From positions 1 through 64,000 of the IMG/VR virus record IMGVR_UViG_3300025030_000095: 64,000 nucleotides of DNA, one strand, 5' to 3'. Made by a program: the position numbers and the translations under genes. The DNA is from a virus. Shown one piece after another: positions 31,124-38,754 of this stretch. Within the stretch, counting starts at the first letter, position 1. Every line of letters starts with the position of its first letter. The notes under the pieces were generated by a model. It saw only the letters and a program-made list of their open reading frames with translations. It did no database searches and had not been told where the DNA came from.

Positions 31124-31327
31124 ATGGCATACAGATCCTTTCGAGACGATGAACAGATCGCCAAGAAACTTGACGCGATCCCCAAGAGCGAGAAGTCCAC
31201 CATAATCCGCATGGCACTACGCCAATACTTCGGCATCAGCGCAAGTAAGCCACCAGACCCCATCACTCCAGAAGTGGCACGCATGATGGCTAGAGAATTA
31301 ATGAGCAACGTTACAAAAGGGGGTTAA
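31124..31327 (+). CDS. RHH-like small protein of the FtsK module
   Basis: 67 residues, GAGAGGTGAT before ATG. F-R-D-D-E-Q-I-A-K-K-L-D-A-I-P-K-S-E-K-S-T-I-I-R-M-A-L-R-Q-Y-F: the ribbon-helix-helix pattern of plasmid and conjugative-element regulators. It directly precedes the FtsK-like ATPase and may be its regulator or DNA-targeting partner. Confidence 0.65.
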   Translation: MAYRSFRDDEQIAKKLDAIPKSEKSTIIRMALRQYFGISASKPPDPITPEVARMMARELMSNVTKGG

Positions 31328-31331
31328 TTAC

Positions 31332-32636
31332 ATGGCATCGGTTAAGGTTGATATCATCGGTTTATTTTCAGACGCTATCGTGCAGATCGGACGATTCGCT
31401 CTACGTAACATCCCAAGGCACAGGGATTCTCACCCGGGACGTATCATGCTCAGCTGGAAGCGTAATGACGTATGTACCGAAACCAAAGAGCGCGGCAAGG
31501 ATTATGTAACGAAGGAATACCCGCGCCTCATCGAAAAGACTTGGAAGGGCCACAACCGAGTTTTCAAGTACAGGATTCCAACAGGCCTAAATCCGCAGAA
31601 AGTAATTAAATCCCTCTACGACATCGAGTTCGATCTAAAGTCTGAAGTCCTTTTCAAGAGGCTTGAGAACGATCCGAAGGCGCACTTCTCCCTAACTATC
31701 CTCTCTGGTAAATTACTGGACCTCATCACTTACACTAACGAGGCTGAAACCATGCCAGACAAGAAAGGTCTATGGATACCCCTTGGATGGTCCAGGCGTG
31801 GACTGGAGCAACTTAACCTAGCCTCCAGCAACAGTCCCCATCTAATGATCGGAGGGGCGACAGGAGGCGGTAAATCCATCCTTGGTAGGCTTATCCTAGC
31901 CACCCTACACATCAGATACACGCGCAATGAGTGCCGCCTATGGCTGTGTGATCTAAAACATGGCAATGGGACAGCAAGGCTAGGCAAAGATCCTCTCCTT
32001 GTAGACAGGACTATTTCAGATCCCTCGGAGGTAGAACGGATGATGGATGACTTATCTGTAATAATTGGCGAGCGATATGATTTATTTAAGGCGTATGAAT
32101 GCGATGATCTTGCGGCGTTTAATGAGGAGTATCCTGAAAAGCGATTACCGAGAATCGTGGTTTACTTCGACGAATATACGAAGATGGAAGGTAAAGAATT
32201 TTCGAAAGCTCGCGAGAAGGTTACTAAGGTTACAGGCGAATCCAGGGGGGCTGGCGTTCATTTTATAGTTTCTTGCCATCGCCCGACCGCTAATCTTATT
32301 TCCGGCACAATGAAGAATAACATATCTGCGGTAGTAGCCTTCAATTGTAACGCTGTTTCTGCCCGGGTATTGCTCGGGGAAGATCCAGAGGACTACAAAG
32401 CAGCCGCCATGATCGATCCTGATGTCGAGGGTCGAGCGTTATTCAAGTTCAAGGACGAGGTATTGCTGCAAGTACCTTTCATCGACAACAAGGTGATAAA
32501 GGAGATTATGGCTAATTATCAGAAAGCTGTAATTAAAGGTGTTGTTGAACCAGTCATACAGGCTGTAATTTCGACTAGGGTGGTCGAACACTCAACCAAC
32601 CATTCACTCAACCATGCTACCGACCACCCCCAGTGA
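31332..32636 (+). CDS. FtsK/SpoIIIE/TcpA-type DNA translocase
   Basis: 434 residues. Walker A G-G-A-T-G-G-G-K-S near residue 177, W-L-C-D-L-K-H-G-N, Walker B-like R-I-V-V-Y-F-D-E-Y-T-K and a sensor region S-C-H-R-P-T. It lacks the long membrane N-terminus of chromosomal FtsK and matches the cytosolic plasmid/ICE translocases that move dsDNA. The C-terminus is degenerate (T-N-H-S-L-N-H). Linked to an RHH gene upstream and a replication-relaxation-type gene downstream. Confidence 0.86.
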   Translation: MASVKVDIIGLFSDAIVQIGRFALRNIPRHRDSHPGRIMLSWKRNDVCTETKERGKDYVTKEYPRLIEKTWKGHNRVFKYRIPTGLNPQKVIKSLYDIEFDLKSEVLFKRLENDPKAHFSLTILSGKLLDLITYTNEAETMPDKKGLWIPLGWSRRGLEQLNLASSNSPHLMIGGATGGGKSILGRLILATLHIRYTRNECRLWLCDLKHGNGTARLGKDPLLVDRTISDPSEVERMMDDLSVIIGERYDLFKAYECDDLAAFNEEYPEKRLPRIVVYFDEYTKMEGKEFSKAREKVTKVTGESRGAGVHFIVSCHRPTANLISGTMKNNISAVVAFNCNAVSARVLLGEDPEDYKAAAMIDPDVEGRALFKFKDEVLLQVPFIDNKVIKEIMANYQKAVIKGVVEPVIQAVISTRVVEHSTNHSLNHATDHPQ

Positions 32637-32663
32637 TTGTACACAACGATTAAATGCGCATTG

Positions 32664-32700
32664 CAGGCTACGTATACGGGCCTTTCGGTCCGTATACGTG
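32664..32700. other. strong GTATAC hairpin between FtsK-like and replication genes
   Basis: Arms ACGTATACGG (32668-32677) and CCGTATACGT (32688-32697), with inner GCC/GGT pairing around a TTTC loop and an outer GGC/GCC extension with one bulged T: about 16 bp of stem. Each arm holds the palindrome CGTATACG. No U-run follows directly, so it is not a standard terminator. Candidate operator, nick/replication site or mRNA structure. Confidence 0.6.
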
Positions 32701-32758
32701 CCATCCTATCATTACTTTTTTATTTTTACATTATTTTATATTGTTTGGAGGCGATGTT

Positions 32759-33394
32759 GTGAACTTTGTGACATACGGGCAACAGCGCGATGAGCGTATA
32801 TTGGAGCTAGTAGGCCAAGGAACGGCGTTTACGCGGAGTCAAATAGAACGGGTTATGTTTAGGCAGAAAGATGGTAAGCGTAAGGCTCAATTAAGGCTAC
32901 AAGCGTTATCCGACTCCGGCAGACTAAGGAGAATCATACGCACCCCTCACGAACCAGCTATTTACTGCCTAAAAAAACCACGTAATATAGATCACTTCTT
33001 AATTATCAACGAGGTGTATTGCGCTATCATGTCGCAGAAAAAGTCCCACTACATCGTTAAGTGGAAGTGGTCCTATCCCCTGTTTGACGGTAAACTATGG
33101 GCCGATGCCATGATCGATATTTATGACCAACTAAATAAGCGAAGGCATGTGATATTTGTAGAGGTTGAACGATACGCGGATCGCAAGTTCGAGAAGGATA
33201 GGAAGTATTCTGAGATCGCTAAATTGAATTGGACCAAGGAGGAATGGGCCATTAAGGAACCGACAAGGATATTATTTCCTGCAATTCTAGTCGTTACTGA
33301 ATGCAAGTTGGAGGTCAGGAGTGAGCTAGATTTCTTTGTCGCTTCGTTGGATCAAGTCAAGAAGGATATTTATTCTATTATTTTGAGGAGGTAG
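32759..33394 (+). CDS. replication-relaxation-type protein
   Basis: 211 residues from GTG 32759 with TTTGGAGG 7 bases upstream (the frame continues upstream across the hairpin, but without a ribosome site). R-D-E-R-I-L-E-L-V, T-R-S-Q-I-E-R-V-M, then A-Q-x-R-L-Q-A-L-S-D-S-G-R-L-R-R-I: winged-HTH opening of the Replic_Relax family found in plasmids and integrative elements; C-terminal K-W-K-W-S-Y-P-L and D-A-M-I-D nuclease-like segment. Suggests plasmid-style maintenance or replication. Confidence 0.75.
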   Translation: MNFVTYGQQRDERILELVGQGTAFTRSQIERVMFRQKDGKRKAQLRLQALSDSGRLRRIIRTPHEPAIYCLKKPRNIDHFLIINEVYCAIMSQKKSHYIVKWKWSYPLFDGKLWADAMIDIYDQLNKRRHVIFVEVERYADRKFEKDRKYSEIAKLNWTKEEWAIKEPTRILFPAILVVTECKLEVRSELDFFVASLDQVKKDIYSIILRR

Positions 33395-33396
33395 CT

Positions 33397-33615
33397 ATGA
33401 GCAAGCTAGGTAAAACAACCACAAAGGCAACATACGGGCTACTAAACCTAGTCATGAAACCAGTCTACGAGCAAATGAAAAAAGAGCGCAAGGAAGAAGT
33501 AAGGCGCTGGAACAAGTCTCTAAATGTAGCGTCTCAAGACGCAATGGCAGAGGCTAGGAGATTCGAGGTACATCAACCGTTTGATGCGATTATCCACCAA
33601 CACAGACTATGGTAA
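33397..33615 (+). CDS. small basic protein of the plasmid-like module
   Basis: 72 residues, GAGGAGGTAG ribosome site overlapping the previous stop. Basic helical (K-T-T-T-K-A-T-Y-G, M-K-K-E-R-K-E-E-V-R-R-W). Not recognised. Forms the fourth gene of the RHH-FtsK-Replic_Relax run. Confidence 0.5.
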   Translation: MSKLGKTTTKATYGLLNLVMKPVYEQMKKERKEEVRRWNKSLNVASQDAMAEARRFEVHQPFDAIIHQHRLW

Positions 33616-33715
33616 TGTCGCAAAACCATTAATCCTGTCGAGTTGCAGGAAAATGGAATAGCGCGCGGAAATCCTAAATAGTTTTGATAAATTAAATTTA
33701 AGAGGAGAGATTCGA

Positions 33716-34387
33716 ATGAGTAAGATCCCAGGGTTCAGATCCGGAAAGAGGTGGAAAAAGGTAATCGCAACACTCGCATATCTATTCATAGCGCTTGTTG
33801 TGTACGCGGCTGCAACTGGAGATCCGAAACCTAAAACAGTGACGACAGTACCAAGTTCGGCAGTCATTGCTCCGGTTGTTGAGAAGACTCCTGAACAAAT
33901 TGCCCAAGAGAAAGCAGATGCTGAATTAAGAGCTAAGCAATTTGAGGAAGCTAGAGTGGTTACTGAAGCCAAGGTCAAGGCTGATGCCGAAGCAAAAGCA
34001 AAGCAAGACGCAGCAGACAAGGCGGTCGCTGATGTCAAAGCTGCGGCTGATGCAGAGGCTAGGAAGCCAAAGCATGTAGATTATAAAGACCTAGCCCGTA
34101 ATCCTGATAATTATATGGGCACTAATGTAATATTTACAGGTAAGGTCATTCAGGTTCAAGAGAGTGGTAAGTTAGTTAACCTTAGAGTCAACGTTACCAA
34201 AAATACCTACGGGTATGAGAATACTGTCATGATTCAATATGACAAGGGTATCGTTAGTAGCCGGGTTCTAGAAGATGATATTATAACCTTTTCAGGGATG
34301 TCCATGGGACTATTGACATATAAGACGGTTATGGGTGCAGAGATGACAATTCCTCAAGTATTAGCCACCAACGTAACGTTTCAATAA
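33716..34387 (+). CDS. membrane-anchored protein with OB-like C-terminal domain
   Basis: 223 residues. One N-terminal transmembrane helix (residues 16-35), an Ala/Lys/Glu coiled coil (about 60-115), then a C-terminal domain Y-K-D-L-A-R-N-P-D-N-Y-x-G-T-N-V-I-F-T-G-K-V-I-Q-V ... L-E-D-D-I-I-T-F-S-G found in many secreted Firmicutes proteins. Predicted to expose the domain outside the membrane. Its phage role (exclusion, envelope contact) is unknown. Confidence 0.68.
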   Translation: MSKIPGFRSGKRWKKVIATLAYLFIALVVYAAATGDPKPKTVTTVPSSAVIAPVVEKTPEQIAQEKADAELRAKQFEEARVVTEAKVKADAEAKAKQDAADKAVADVKAAADAEARKPKHVDYKDLARNPDNYMGTNVIFTGKVIQVQESGKLVNLRVNVTKNTYGYENTVMIQYDKGIVSSRVLEDDIITFSGMSMGLLTYKTVMGAEMTIPQVLATNVTFQ

Positions 34388-34457
34388 AAAGCGAAGTAAT
34401 TACCATTGGTCCCTGGCGTAAGTCGGGGGCTGTTTTATGTAAGCTTGAAAATAAGTG

Positions 34458-34486
34458 TTGACTTTCATCTTGAAAAGCAGTATAAT
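34458..34486 (+). promoter_or_regulatory. sigma-A-type promoter
   Basis: TTGACT (34458-34463), 17-bp spacer, TATAAT (34481-34486). Inverted repeat ATCTTGA / TCAAGAT (34467-34473 and 34491-34497) brackets the -10, a likely operator. Drives the 34.5-36.7 kb accessory block. Confidence 0.85.
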
Positions 34487-34517
34487 TATATCAAGATAAA
34501 GAAAGGGGTTGCACGCA

Positions 34518-35015
34518 ATGACGAAGATTAAAATGAGCAAACGCGAAATGATGGTTGAAGCCCACAAGATGGCGCGTAGAATGGTTGGGGATTATGTGGC
34601 TAGACTAGCATTGGCTCTTCGAACATTGTGGGCATCCGCTAAGAAAGGAGTAAAATCAGTGGAAAAACTCATTACCAATGAATTGGGCGATATTGAAGTC
34701 CTCTCTGTCGAAAGAGAGGAGCAAGTAGAAAAGACTGGAAGCTCAAAGGGTTGGATTGTATCAGTGAAGAAATTAGTCAGAATCGGAAAAAGTATCATCC
34801 TAGATACAGAGTACGACATTAAAATTGTTAGAGAAACCGAAAAGGCTATTCTCCTCAGTGTTACCGAAGTTGAAGATGATTACACAGTTGAAACTTGGGT
34901 ACCAAAAAGTGTTTTTAACCAAACCGAACTAGGGATGGAGGTTGAGCCTTGGTTCGCGAAGAAAAATCGTATGGGTTGCGCGGTGAATATTACTCGGTAC
35001 GCAAAGGAAGCGTAG
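34518..35015 (+). CDS. hypothetical protein under its own promoter
   Basis: 165 residues from ATG 34518 (AAAGGGG upstream). Basic helical N-terminus (K-M-S-K-R-E-M-M-V-E-A-H-K-M-A-R-R-M), then a beta-rich C-terminal region with W-V-P-K-S-V and a terminal R-Y-A-K-E-A. First gene after a strong promoter with an inverted repeat. No family recognised. Confidence 0.52.
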   Translation: MTKIKMSKREMMVEAHKMARRMVGDYVARLALALRTLWASAKKGVKSVEKLITNELGDIEVLSVEREEQVEKTGSSKGWIVSVKKLVRIGKSIILDTEYDIKIVRETEKAILLSVTEVEDDYTVETWVPKSVFNQTELGMEVEPWFAKKNRMGCAVNITRYAKEA

Positions 35016-35057
35016 TTAGGCCAGTCGGGGCCATACCGGCGTGAAGGAGGAAATGAC

Positions 35058-35375
35058 ATGAGCCACACTATCGAATTCAAGGTTATTACCGACATCCTTT
35101 CCGAGGAACTTTTCCAGACCCGTTACATCATCGGAAAAGTTGATACAAAACACTTCGTTTATGTCTGGTCTCAGAAAATGTCCGATGATGAAGTAGAAAT
35201 TACTTCCGAAATGCTGAACTATCCCAAAGGTGAACACGGAGCCATGATTGGAACAGCAAATGAAATATCTGACCACATCAAGATTTGTGTAGGACTGCAC
35301 AGGGATGACTCCGATCCTATCACGGCTGAAGCTGCCACTGAGGTTGTGAATGAATTGATCGAAGGACTACAATAA
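35058..35375 (+). CDS. hypothetical small acidic protein
   Basis: 105 residues, GGAGGAAATG ribosome site. Alternating strand/helix pattern, acidic overall. No domain recognised. Part of the plus-strand accessory operon from 34.5 kb. Confidence 0.5.
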   Translation: MSHTIEFKVITDILSEELFQTRYIIGKVDTKHFVYVWSQKMSDDEVEITSEMLNYPKGEHGAMIGTANEISDHIKICVGLHRDDSDPITAEAATEVVNELIEGLQ

Positions 35376-35379
35376 TCTT

Positions 35380-35925
35380 ATGGAAATTACTTTAGAAAAC
35401 AAAAAGGAGATACTAGTCTTTTTAAACAAGGGCCTTTGCCCCATATGCGGAAAAGGCCCTTACAAAAACCCTCTACTGCACATCTGGAAGCAACATGATA
35501 TATCATCGCGTGAAATACGAGATATCCTACTAATTACAACTAGAGATACTTTTTGTTCTCCTGGGTTAAGAGAAATCATGAGTAATAAAGCGAAAGAATC
35601 AGATTCCCACTTAATTGCAAATTCCGCCACAAGAGGAAAGAATTTTAAAAAGGAGCATAACCTAGTTCAAGAATCACGCATTAAGAATGATACTGAATAC
35701 AAAGGTAAATACATGGTTTACTTACGTGAAGGTGCTAAAAAAGCAGCGGAAAGTAATAAAAAGCCAGTTTACAAGATTTTACCTGATGGAGAAAAAATTA
35801 GGTACAGCAGCATTACTGAAGCTGCTCAAGCCAATAGCGTAGATAAAGATTCTATCATCAACTGCCTAAAAGGAAGAACAAGGACATGCATTGGGTGTAA
35901 ATGGATTTATGAGTCCGTGCAATAA
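35380..35925 (+). CDS. zinc-finger protein with NUMOD1/IENR1-like domain
   Basis: 181 residues. N-terminal C-P-I-C-G...H-x4-H finger (C21-C24, H34, H39). C-terminal Y-S-S-I-T-E-A-A-Q-A-N-S-V-D-K-D-S-I-I-N-C-L then C-K-W-I-Y is the NUMOD1/IENR1 DNA-binding repeat normally attached to HNH or GIY-YIG homing endonucleases. No nuclease domain is present, so it is either a degenerate homing endonuclease or a stand-alone DNA-binding protein. Confidence 0.65.
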   Translation: MEITLENKKEILVFLNKGLCPICGKGPYKNPLLHIWKQHDISSREIRDILLITTRDTFCSPGLREIMSNKAKESDSHLIANSATRGKNFKKEHNLVQESRIKNDTEYKGKYMVYLREGAKKAAESNKKPVYKILPDGEKIRYSSITEAAQANSVDKDSIINCLKGRTRTCIGCKWIYESVQ

Positions 35926-35987
35926 TTGCACATACTGAAAATTATACCCGACAGCTCGTAAGGAGCGGGGCGAGAGGAGTTTTTTGG

Positions 35988-36323
35988 ATGAAAAAATATA
36001 TTTCTGCGTTTGCTCAATATAAAGTATGGGACTTCGGAAATAGAATTGCACCTTCGGTTATCGAAACCGAAAACGGAAGAACACAAGTTGTTCATAATAT
36101 TGCACAGCCTCTGCCAACATTTTGGCACAAGGGAGGATGTGACGTGTTCATTGAATGCTACATTAATCCTCCTGAAGGAATTAATTCCTTCAGGAAAGGA
36201 TTCACTCAGGATAACGACTTGGTTTCTGGGGAAATACCCGTCGAAATGATATTCGACGGAAAGGGAATATATACGGATGAAGTTATTACTTGGGATGAAT
36301 TTATGAAGATAGAGGAGGAATAA
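35988..36323 (+). CDS. hypothetical protein
   Basis: 111 residues, GAGGAG ribosome site. Beta-rich with W-D-F-G and W-H-K-G-G-C-D-V-F-I segments; acidic end. Operon neighbour of the next gene (two-base gap). No family recognised. Confidence 0.5.
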   Translation: MKKYISAFAQYKVWDFGNRIAPSVIETENGRTQVVHNIAQPLPTFWHKGGCDVFIECYINPPEGINSFRKGFTQDNDLVSGEIPVEMIFDGKGIYTDEVITWDEFMKIEEE

Positions 36324-36325
36324 TC

Positions 36326-36661
36326 ATGATATTTGAAAATTGGATGACCTGCGAAAAGTTAGTTGATGACGGCGACTACACAATCGGTTACGTTGACGGA
36401 AAGCCTGCTCAATGGGACGGTAAAAACGAATTACTTGAAGGTGAAGATTTCCGTCCAGCCAAAGAAGGAAATACATTCGGGGTTAATTTCCAAAATGATT
36501 ACGTCGTCGAAAATGGCGTTTGGGTAGGGAATTCAGGGCACGGCGGAAAACGAGAAGGTTCTGGGCGCAAGCCTACTGGCCGAAAGCAAAGATCTATATG
36601 GCTCAATGAGGATGAACTTGACAAGGTAAGGGACTTTGTCAAAAGTCTGAGGGATGAATGA
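36326..36661 (+). CDS. protein with basic GKREGSGRKP tail motif
   Basis: 111 residues, GAGGAGG before ATG. The last 45 residues contain G-H-G-G-K-R-E-G-S-G-R-K-P-T-G-R then R-S-I-W-L-N-E-D-E-L-D-K-V: the G-G-x-R-x-G-S-G-R-K linker plus RHH-like strand-helix common in phage DNA-binding proteins. Last gene of the plus-strand operon; a terminator follows. Confidence 0.6.
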   Translation: MIFENWMTCEKLVDDGDYTIGYVDGKPAQWDGKNELLEGEDFRPAKEGNTFGVNFQNDYVVENGVWVGNSGHGGKREGSGRKPTGRKQRSIWLNEDELDKVRDFVKSLRDE

Positions 36662-36693
36662 GGAAATTAAGTAATCTCCATGCCAAACGCAAA

Positions 36694-36724
36694 AAAGCCC
36701 CGAACCATTACGGCCCGGGGCTTT
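36694..36724. terminator. bidirectional terminator at convergent junction
   Basis: AAAGCCCCG (36694-36702) pairs with CGGGGCTTT (36716-36724), A/T-rich on both outer sides. It separates the plus-strand accessory operon from the minus-strand late operon, which ends with a holin-like gene. Confidence 0.88.
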
Positions 36725-36733
36725 CGTCGTGCT

Positions 36734-36934
36734 CTACTTAATATTCTGCTCCGCCTTAACCCTTCCATAGATCGCCAACAATCCACCTATGGCAGTGCCG
36801 GTCACAACAGCCAACTCCGCGATCTGATCCTGCGTATCCGCATTAACTGCGATGCCACACGCGCCGGCAATGGCTGAGCCTACCGCGATTAGTCCCCCCC
36901 ATATGGCTTTGGATTTGTACCATTCTTTTGGCAT
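36734..36934 (-). CDS. holin-like small membrane protein
   Basis: 66 residues: M-P-K-E-W-Y-K-S-K then two hydrophobic segments (about 12-32 and 42-58) joined by a short acidic loop, and a charged C-terminus. This fits short two-helix holins. Last gene of the late operon, beside the Acb2-like gene and about 1.3 kb from the larger holin and amidase. Could be holin or antiholin. Confidence 0.6.
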   Translation of the reverse strand: MPKEWYKSKAIWGGLIAVGSAIAGACGIAVNADTQDQIAELAVVTGTAIGGLLAIYGRVKAEQNIK

Positions 36935-36959
36935 TTGATTATGCTCCTTTCGCTTTGGC

Positions 36960-37169
36960 TTATTCGCTCCTGGCTATTCCTGCATTAGTCCACATAACCG
37001 CTTCCTCAATCTTGGTTATGGCTAGCGATTTTTCTCTTGAATCAGGACATAGGATATCAATTATTTCAACGAAGGCTTTACCCATGTCCCTGATTTCCTC
37101 GAACTTTTGTACTTGACCACCCTTTGGGGCGTGATGGGTAAAACGTTTAGCCAGTTCTTTTTCATCCAC
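36960..37169 (-). CDS. Acb2/Tad1-hairpin-type cyclic nucleotide sponge
   Basis: 69 residues from GTG 37169 (AAAGGA 9-10 bases upstream). F-T-H-H-A-P-K-G-G-Q ... E-I-R-D-M-G-K-A-F-V-E-I-I-D-I-L-C-P-D-S-R-E-K-S-L-A-I-T-K-I-E-E-A-V-M-W-x-N-A-x-I-A-R is the hairpin domain of Acb2 (anti-CBASS) and Tad1-related proteins, which soak up cyclic oligonucleotides or gcADPR to block CBASS or Thoeris. Located after the lysis genes. Ligand not predictable from sequence; anti-defence role inferred from the family. Confidence 0.8.
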   Translation of the reverse strand: MDEKELAKRFTHHAPKGGQVQKFEEIRDMGKAFVEIIDILCPDSREKSLAITKIEEAVMWTNAGIARSE

Positions 37170-37223
37170 ATTGATCATTCCTTTCGTTTTGGCAAGCGAT
37201 TGCGAATTTACCATTTGTACAGA

Positions 37224-37267
37224 AAATATTCCAAAAAATATTCCCTTTTTTCGGTTAAAAATATTCC
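37224..37267 (-). promoter_or_regulatory. three GGAATATTT direct repeats upstream of Acb2-like gene
   Basis: AAATATTCC (GGAATATTT on the minus strand) at 37224-37232, 37236-37244 and 37259-37267, spaced 12 and 23 bp. AT-rich gap between the small membrane gene and the Acb2-like gene, with a possible weak promoter further up. Candidate operator set giving this gene separate control. Confidence 0.45.
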
Positions 37268-37344
37268 ATAATGCATTTACTTGATTTAATATGCCGAATC
37301 AACCACTTCGCTTGAATAGATAGACTCTTAAATTTTTGACTGTT

Positions 37345-37494
37345 TTAATAAAAATATTTCCCTCTCGATAATTTGTGGATCATCCATGTGAGCGGGCGCG
37401 AGGCGATGGCGAGTGCTATAACTGCCCAAAATAATATGCAAGTCATTATTCCGTCATCCCTAATGCTTGGGATAAAATCTCGCAAAGAAAACAT
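37345..37494 (-). CDS. 49-residue membrane protein between amidase and Acb2-like gene
   Basis: ATG 37494 with AAGGG; one hydrophobic helix (T-C-I-L-F-W-A-V-I-A-L-A-I-A) and a basic tail (R-G-K-Y-F-Y). Located just after the endolysin; lysis accessory is possible. Not recognised. Confidence 0.5.
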   Translation of the reverse strand: MFSLRDFIPSIRDDGIMTCILFWAVIALAIASRPLTWMIHKLSRGKYFY

Positions 37495-37508
37495 GTAATA
37501 ATCCCTTC

Positions 37509-38249
37509 TTACCCCAAATACTTTCCAACCACTGCAGCCGTATCAAACTTCGTCTTCCCCGACAGTAAAACCTCGTTCGCGTGCTCAGCGGTTGATCCTC
37601 CCACAACAATCAACCGCTTCGCCGCCATGGCATCCTTCGGCACTGACTTATCCACCCCCCGCACAAACACTGCGCAGTTACCGTTCTTGGCAGCTACATC
37701 TGCTCCTGCCCAATAGTCTTCCTTTGTGTTTAATAAAACTGCTACCTCCAACACGTCGCCATCCCCTTTCAAATCTCTAAATAATCTGTCCCACGGAAAC
37801 CCTGAACCAGGGCAGTTGGGACGGTTAACACTATCAACCCGGTAGTGCCCGATGATATGGTCTCTGTCTATCGGTATTCCGTATTTCCTAATCAGATCCT
37901 TGTGCAGCCAAAGCGTTGCTTGGTATTGCTCCTCTGTAAGCTCTTCCCCAGGCTGCCCCTCATGCTCTATACCGATGGTATACCTGTTTGGATTCGTACC
38001 ATCATATAGGCTCCAATTAGGCCTGTTTACTATCCCGGCATGCCACGCCGTGTCACCTTCCCTGACGAGTTGATCTATCGTTCCAGCTCTTGAAACAACA
38101 TAGTGAGCGCTGGCTTTAGATGCTGTATTTTGCATCCACTCCCTGCATCCTGGATAAGCTCCTGCGGTGATGTGGTCCACGATGGCAATTACCTTTCTAC
38201 CTGCCCTGCCAGCACTAAAGTTTAGCGATGGTTCCCAGTCTATGTACAT
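37509..38249 (-). CDS. N-acetylmuramoyl-L-alanine amidase endolysin
   Basis: 246 residues. N-terminal Amidase_2 domain with zinc ligands H26, H135 and C146 (T7-lysozyme-like His-His-Cys), W-H-A-G and the I-G-I-E-H-E-G core. The C-terminal ~80 residues resemble the CW_binding_2-type wall-binding repeat (V-F-V-R-G-V-D-K-S ... V-V-G-G-S). Cleaves peptide from glycan in host wall during lysis. Holin gene lies two bases upstream. Confidence 0.93.
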   Translation of the reverse strand: MYIDWEPSLNFSAGRAGRKVIAIVDHITAGAYPGCREWMQNTASKASAHYVVSRAGTIDQLVREGDTAWHAGIVNRPNWSLYDGTNPNRYTIGIEHEGQPGEELTEEQYQATLWLHKDLIRKYGIPIDRDHIIGHYRVDSVNRPNCPGSGFPWDRLFRDLKGDGDVLEVAVLLNTKEDYWAGADVAAKNGNCAVFVRGVDKSVPKDAMAAKRLIVVGGSTAEHANEVLLSGKTKFDTAAVVGKYLG

Positions 38250-38251
38250 TT

Positions 38252-38650
38252 CTAATCCCCCTTCTCCTCCGTCTTACTCTTCAACTTATCTAAAGCCTGG
38301 AAAAACTGTTTCGGTATAGGTATCCCAATATGTCCTGCATTCTCAAGGATAGATATTGTCTCGTTCGTAATCAGGCTATAAATGATTGTATTGCGCATAA
38401 AATCATTTCCGCCGATAAGGAAGTCTATTTTTTCAGCGACCACCACAAGTGAGATCAAGGCGAGCTTTTTGACTATTCCGCGCAAACCTTTTTGACTACT
38501 GAGCTCTTTGTTTATCCATGCTTTTGCTAACCCTGTGGAATAGTCGATAACGATGAAGATAACTAAAATCTGGACTAGAGCATCGAAACCTCCGATAAGC
38601 CATGAGACGAATGCCCCTATAGCGACTAAATAACCCCAATAATCACTCAT
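38252..38650 (-). CDS. phage holin (holin_4/TcdE-type)
   Basis: 132 residues from ATG 38650 (AAAGGATGG upstream). Three hydrophobic segments and the central D-Y-S-T-G-L-A-K-A-W ... S-S-Q-K-G-L-R-G-I-V-K-K motif that marks the phi-CTX/TcdE holin_4 family. Forms the membrane lesion that releases the amidase encoded next. Confidence 0.85.
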   Translation of the reverse strand: MSDYWGYLVAIGAFVSWLIGGFDALVQILVIFIVIDYSTGLAKAWINKELSSQKGLRGIVKKLALISLVVVAEKIDFLIGGNDFMRNTIIYSLITNETISILENAGHIGIPIPKQFFQALDKLKSKTEEKGD

Positions 38651-38723
38651 CTTTCGCCATCCTTTCATGAAACCCATAAAAAATAATCGCCAACGTTGGC
38701 GATTAAAAATAAACTGCAATACG

Positions 38724-38754
38724 AAAGACGCCAAAGTTATACTCCGGCGTCTTT
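38724..38754. terminator. terminator bounding the accessory unit
   Basis: AAAGACGCC (38725-38733) pairs with GGCGTCTTT (38746-38754), followed by T on the plus strand and by T on the minus strand. It overlaps the stop of the 75-residue gene and separates it from the holin. Confidence 0.85.

Noticed and set aside
33616-33715. oriT-like CCTG/CAGG inverted repeat
   Set aside because: Only a 4-bp stem; no recognisable nick site and no relaxase.
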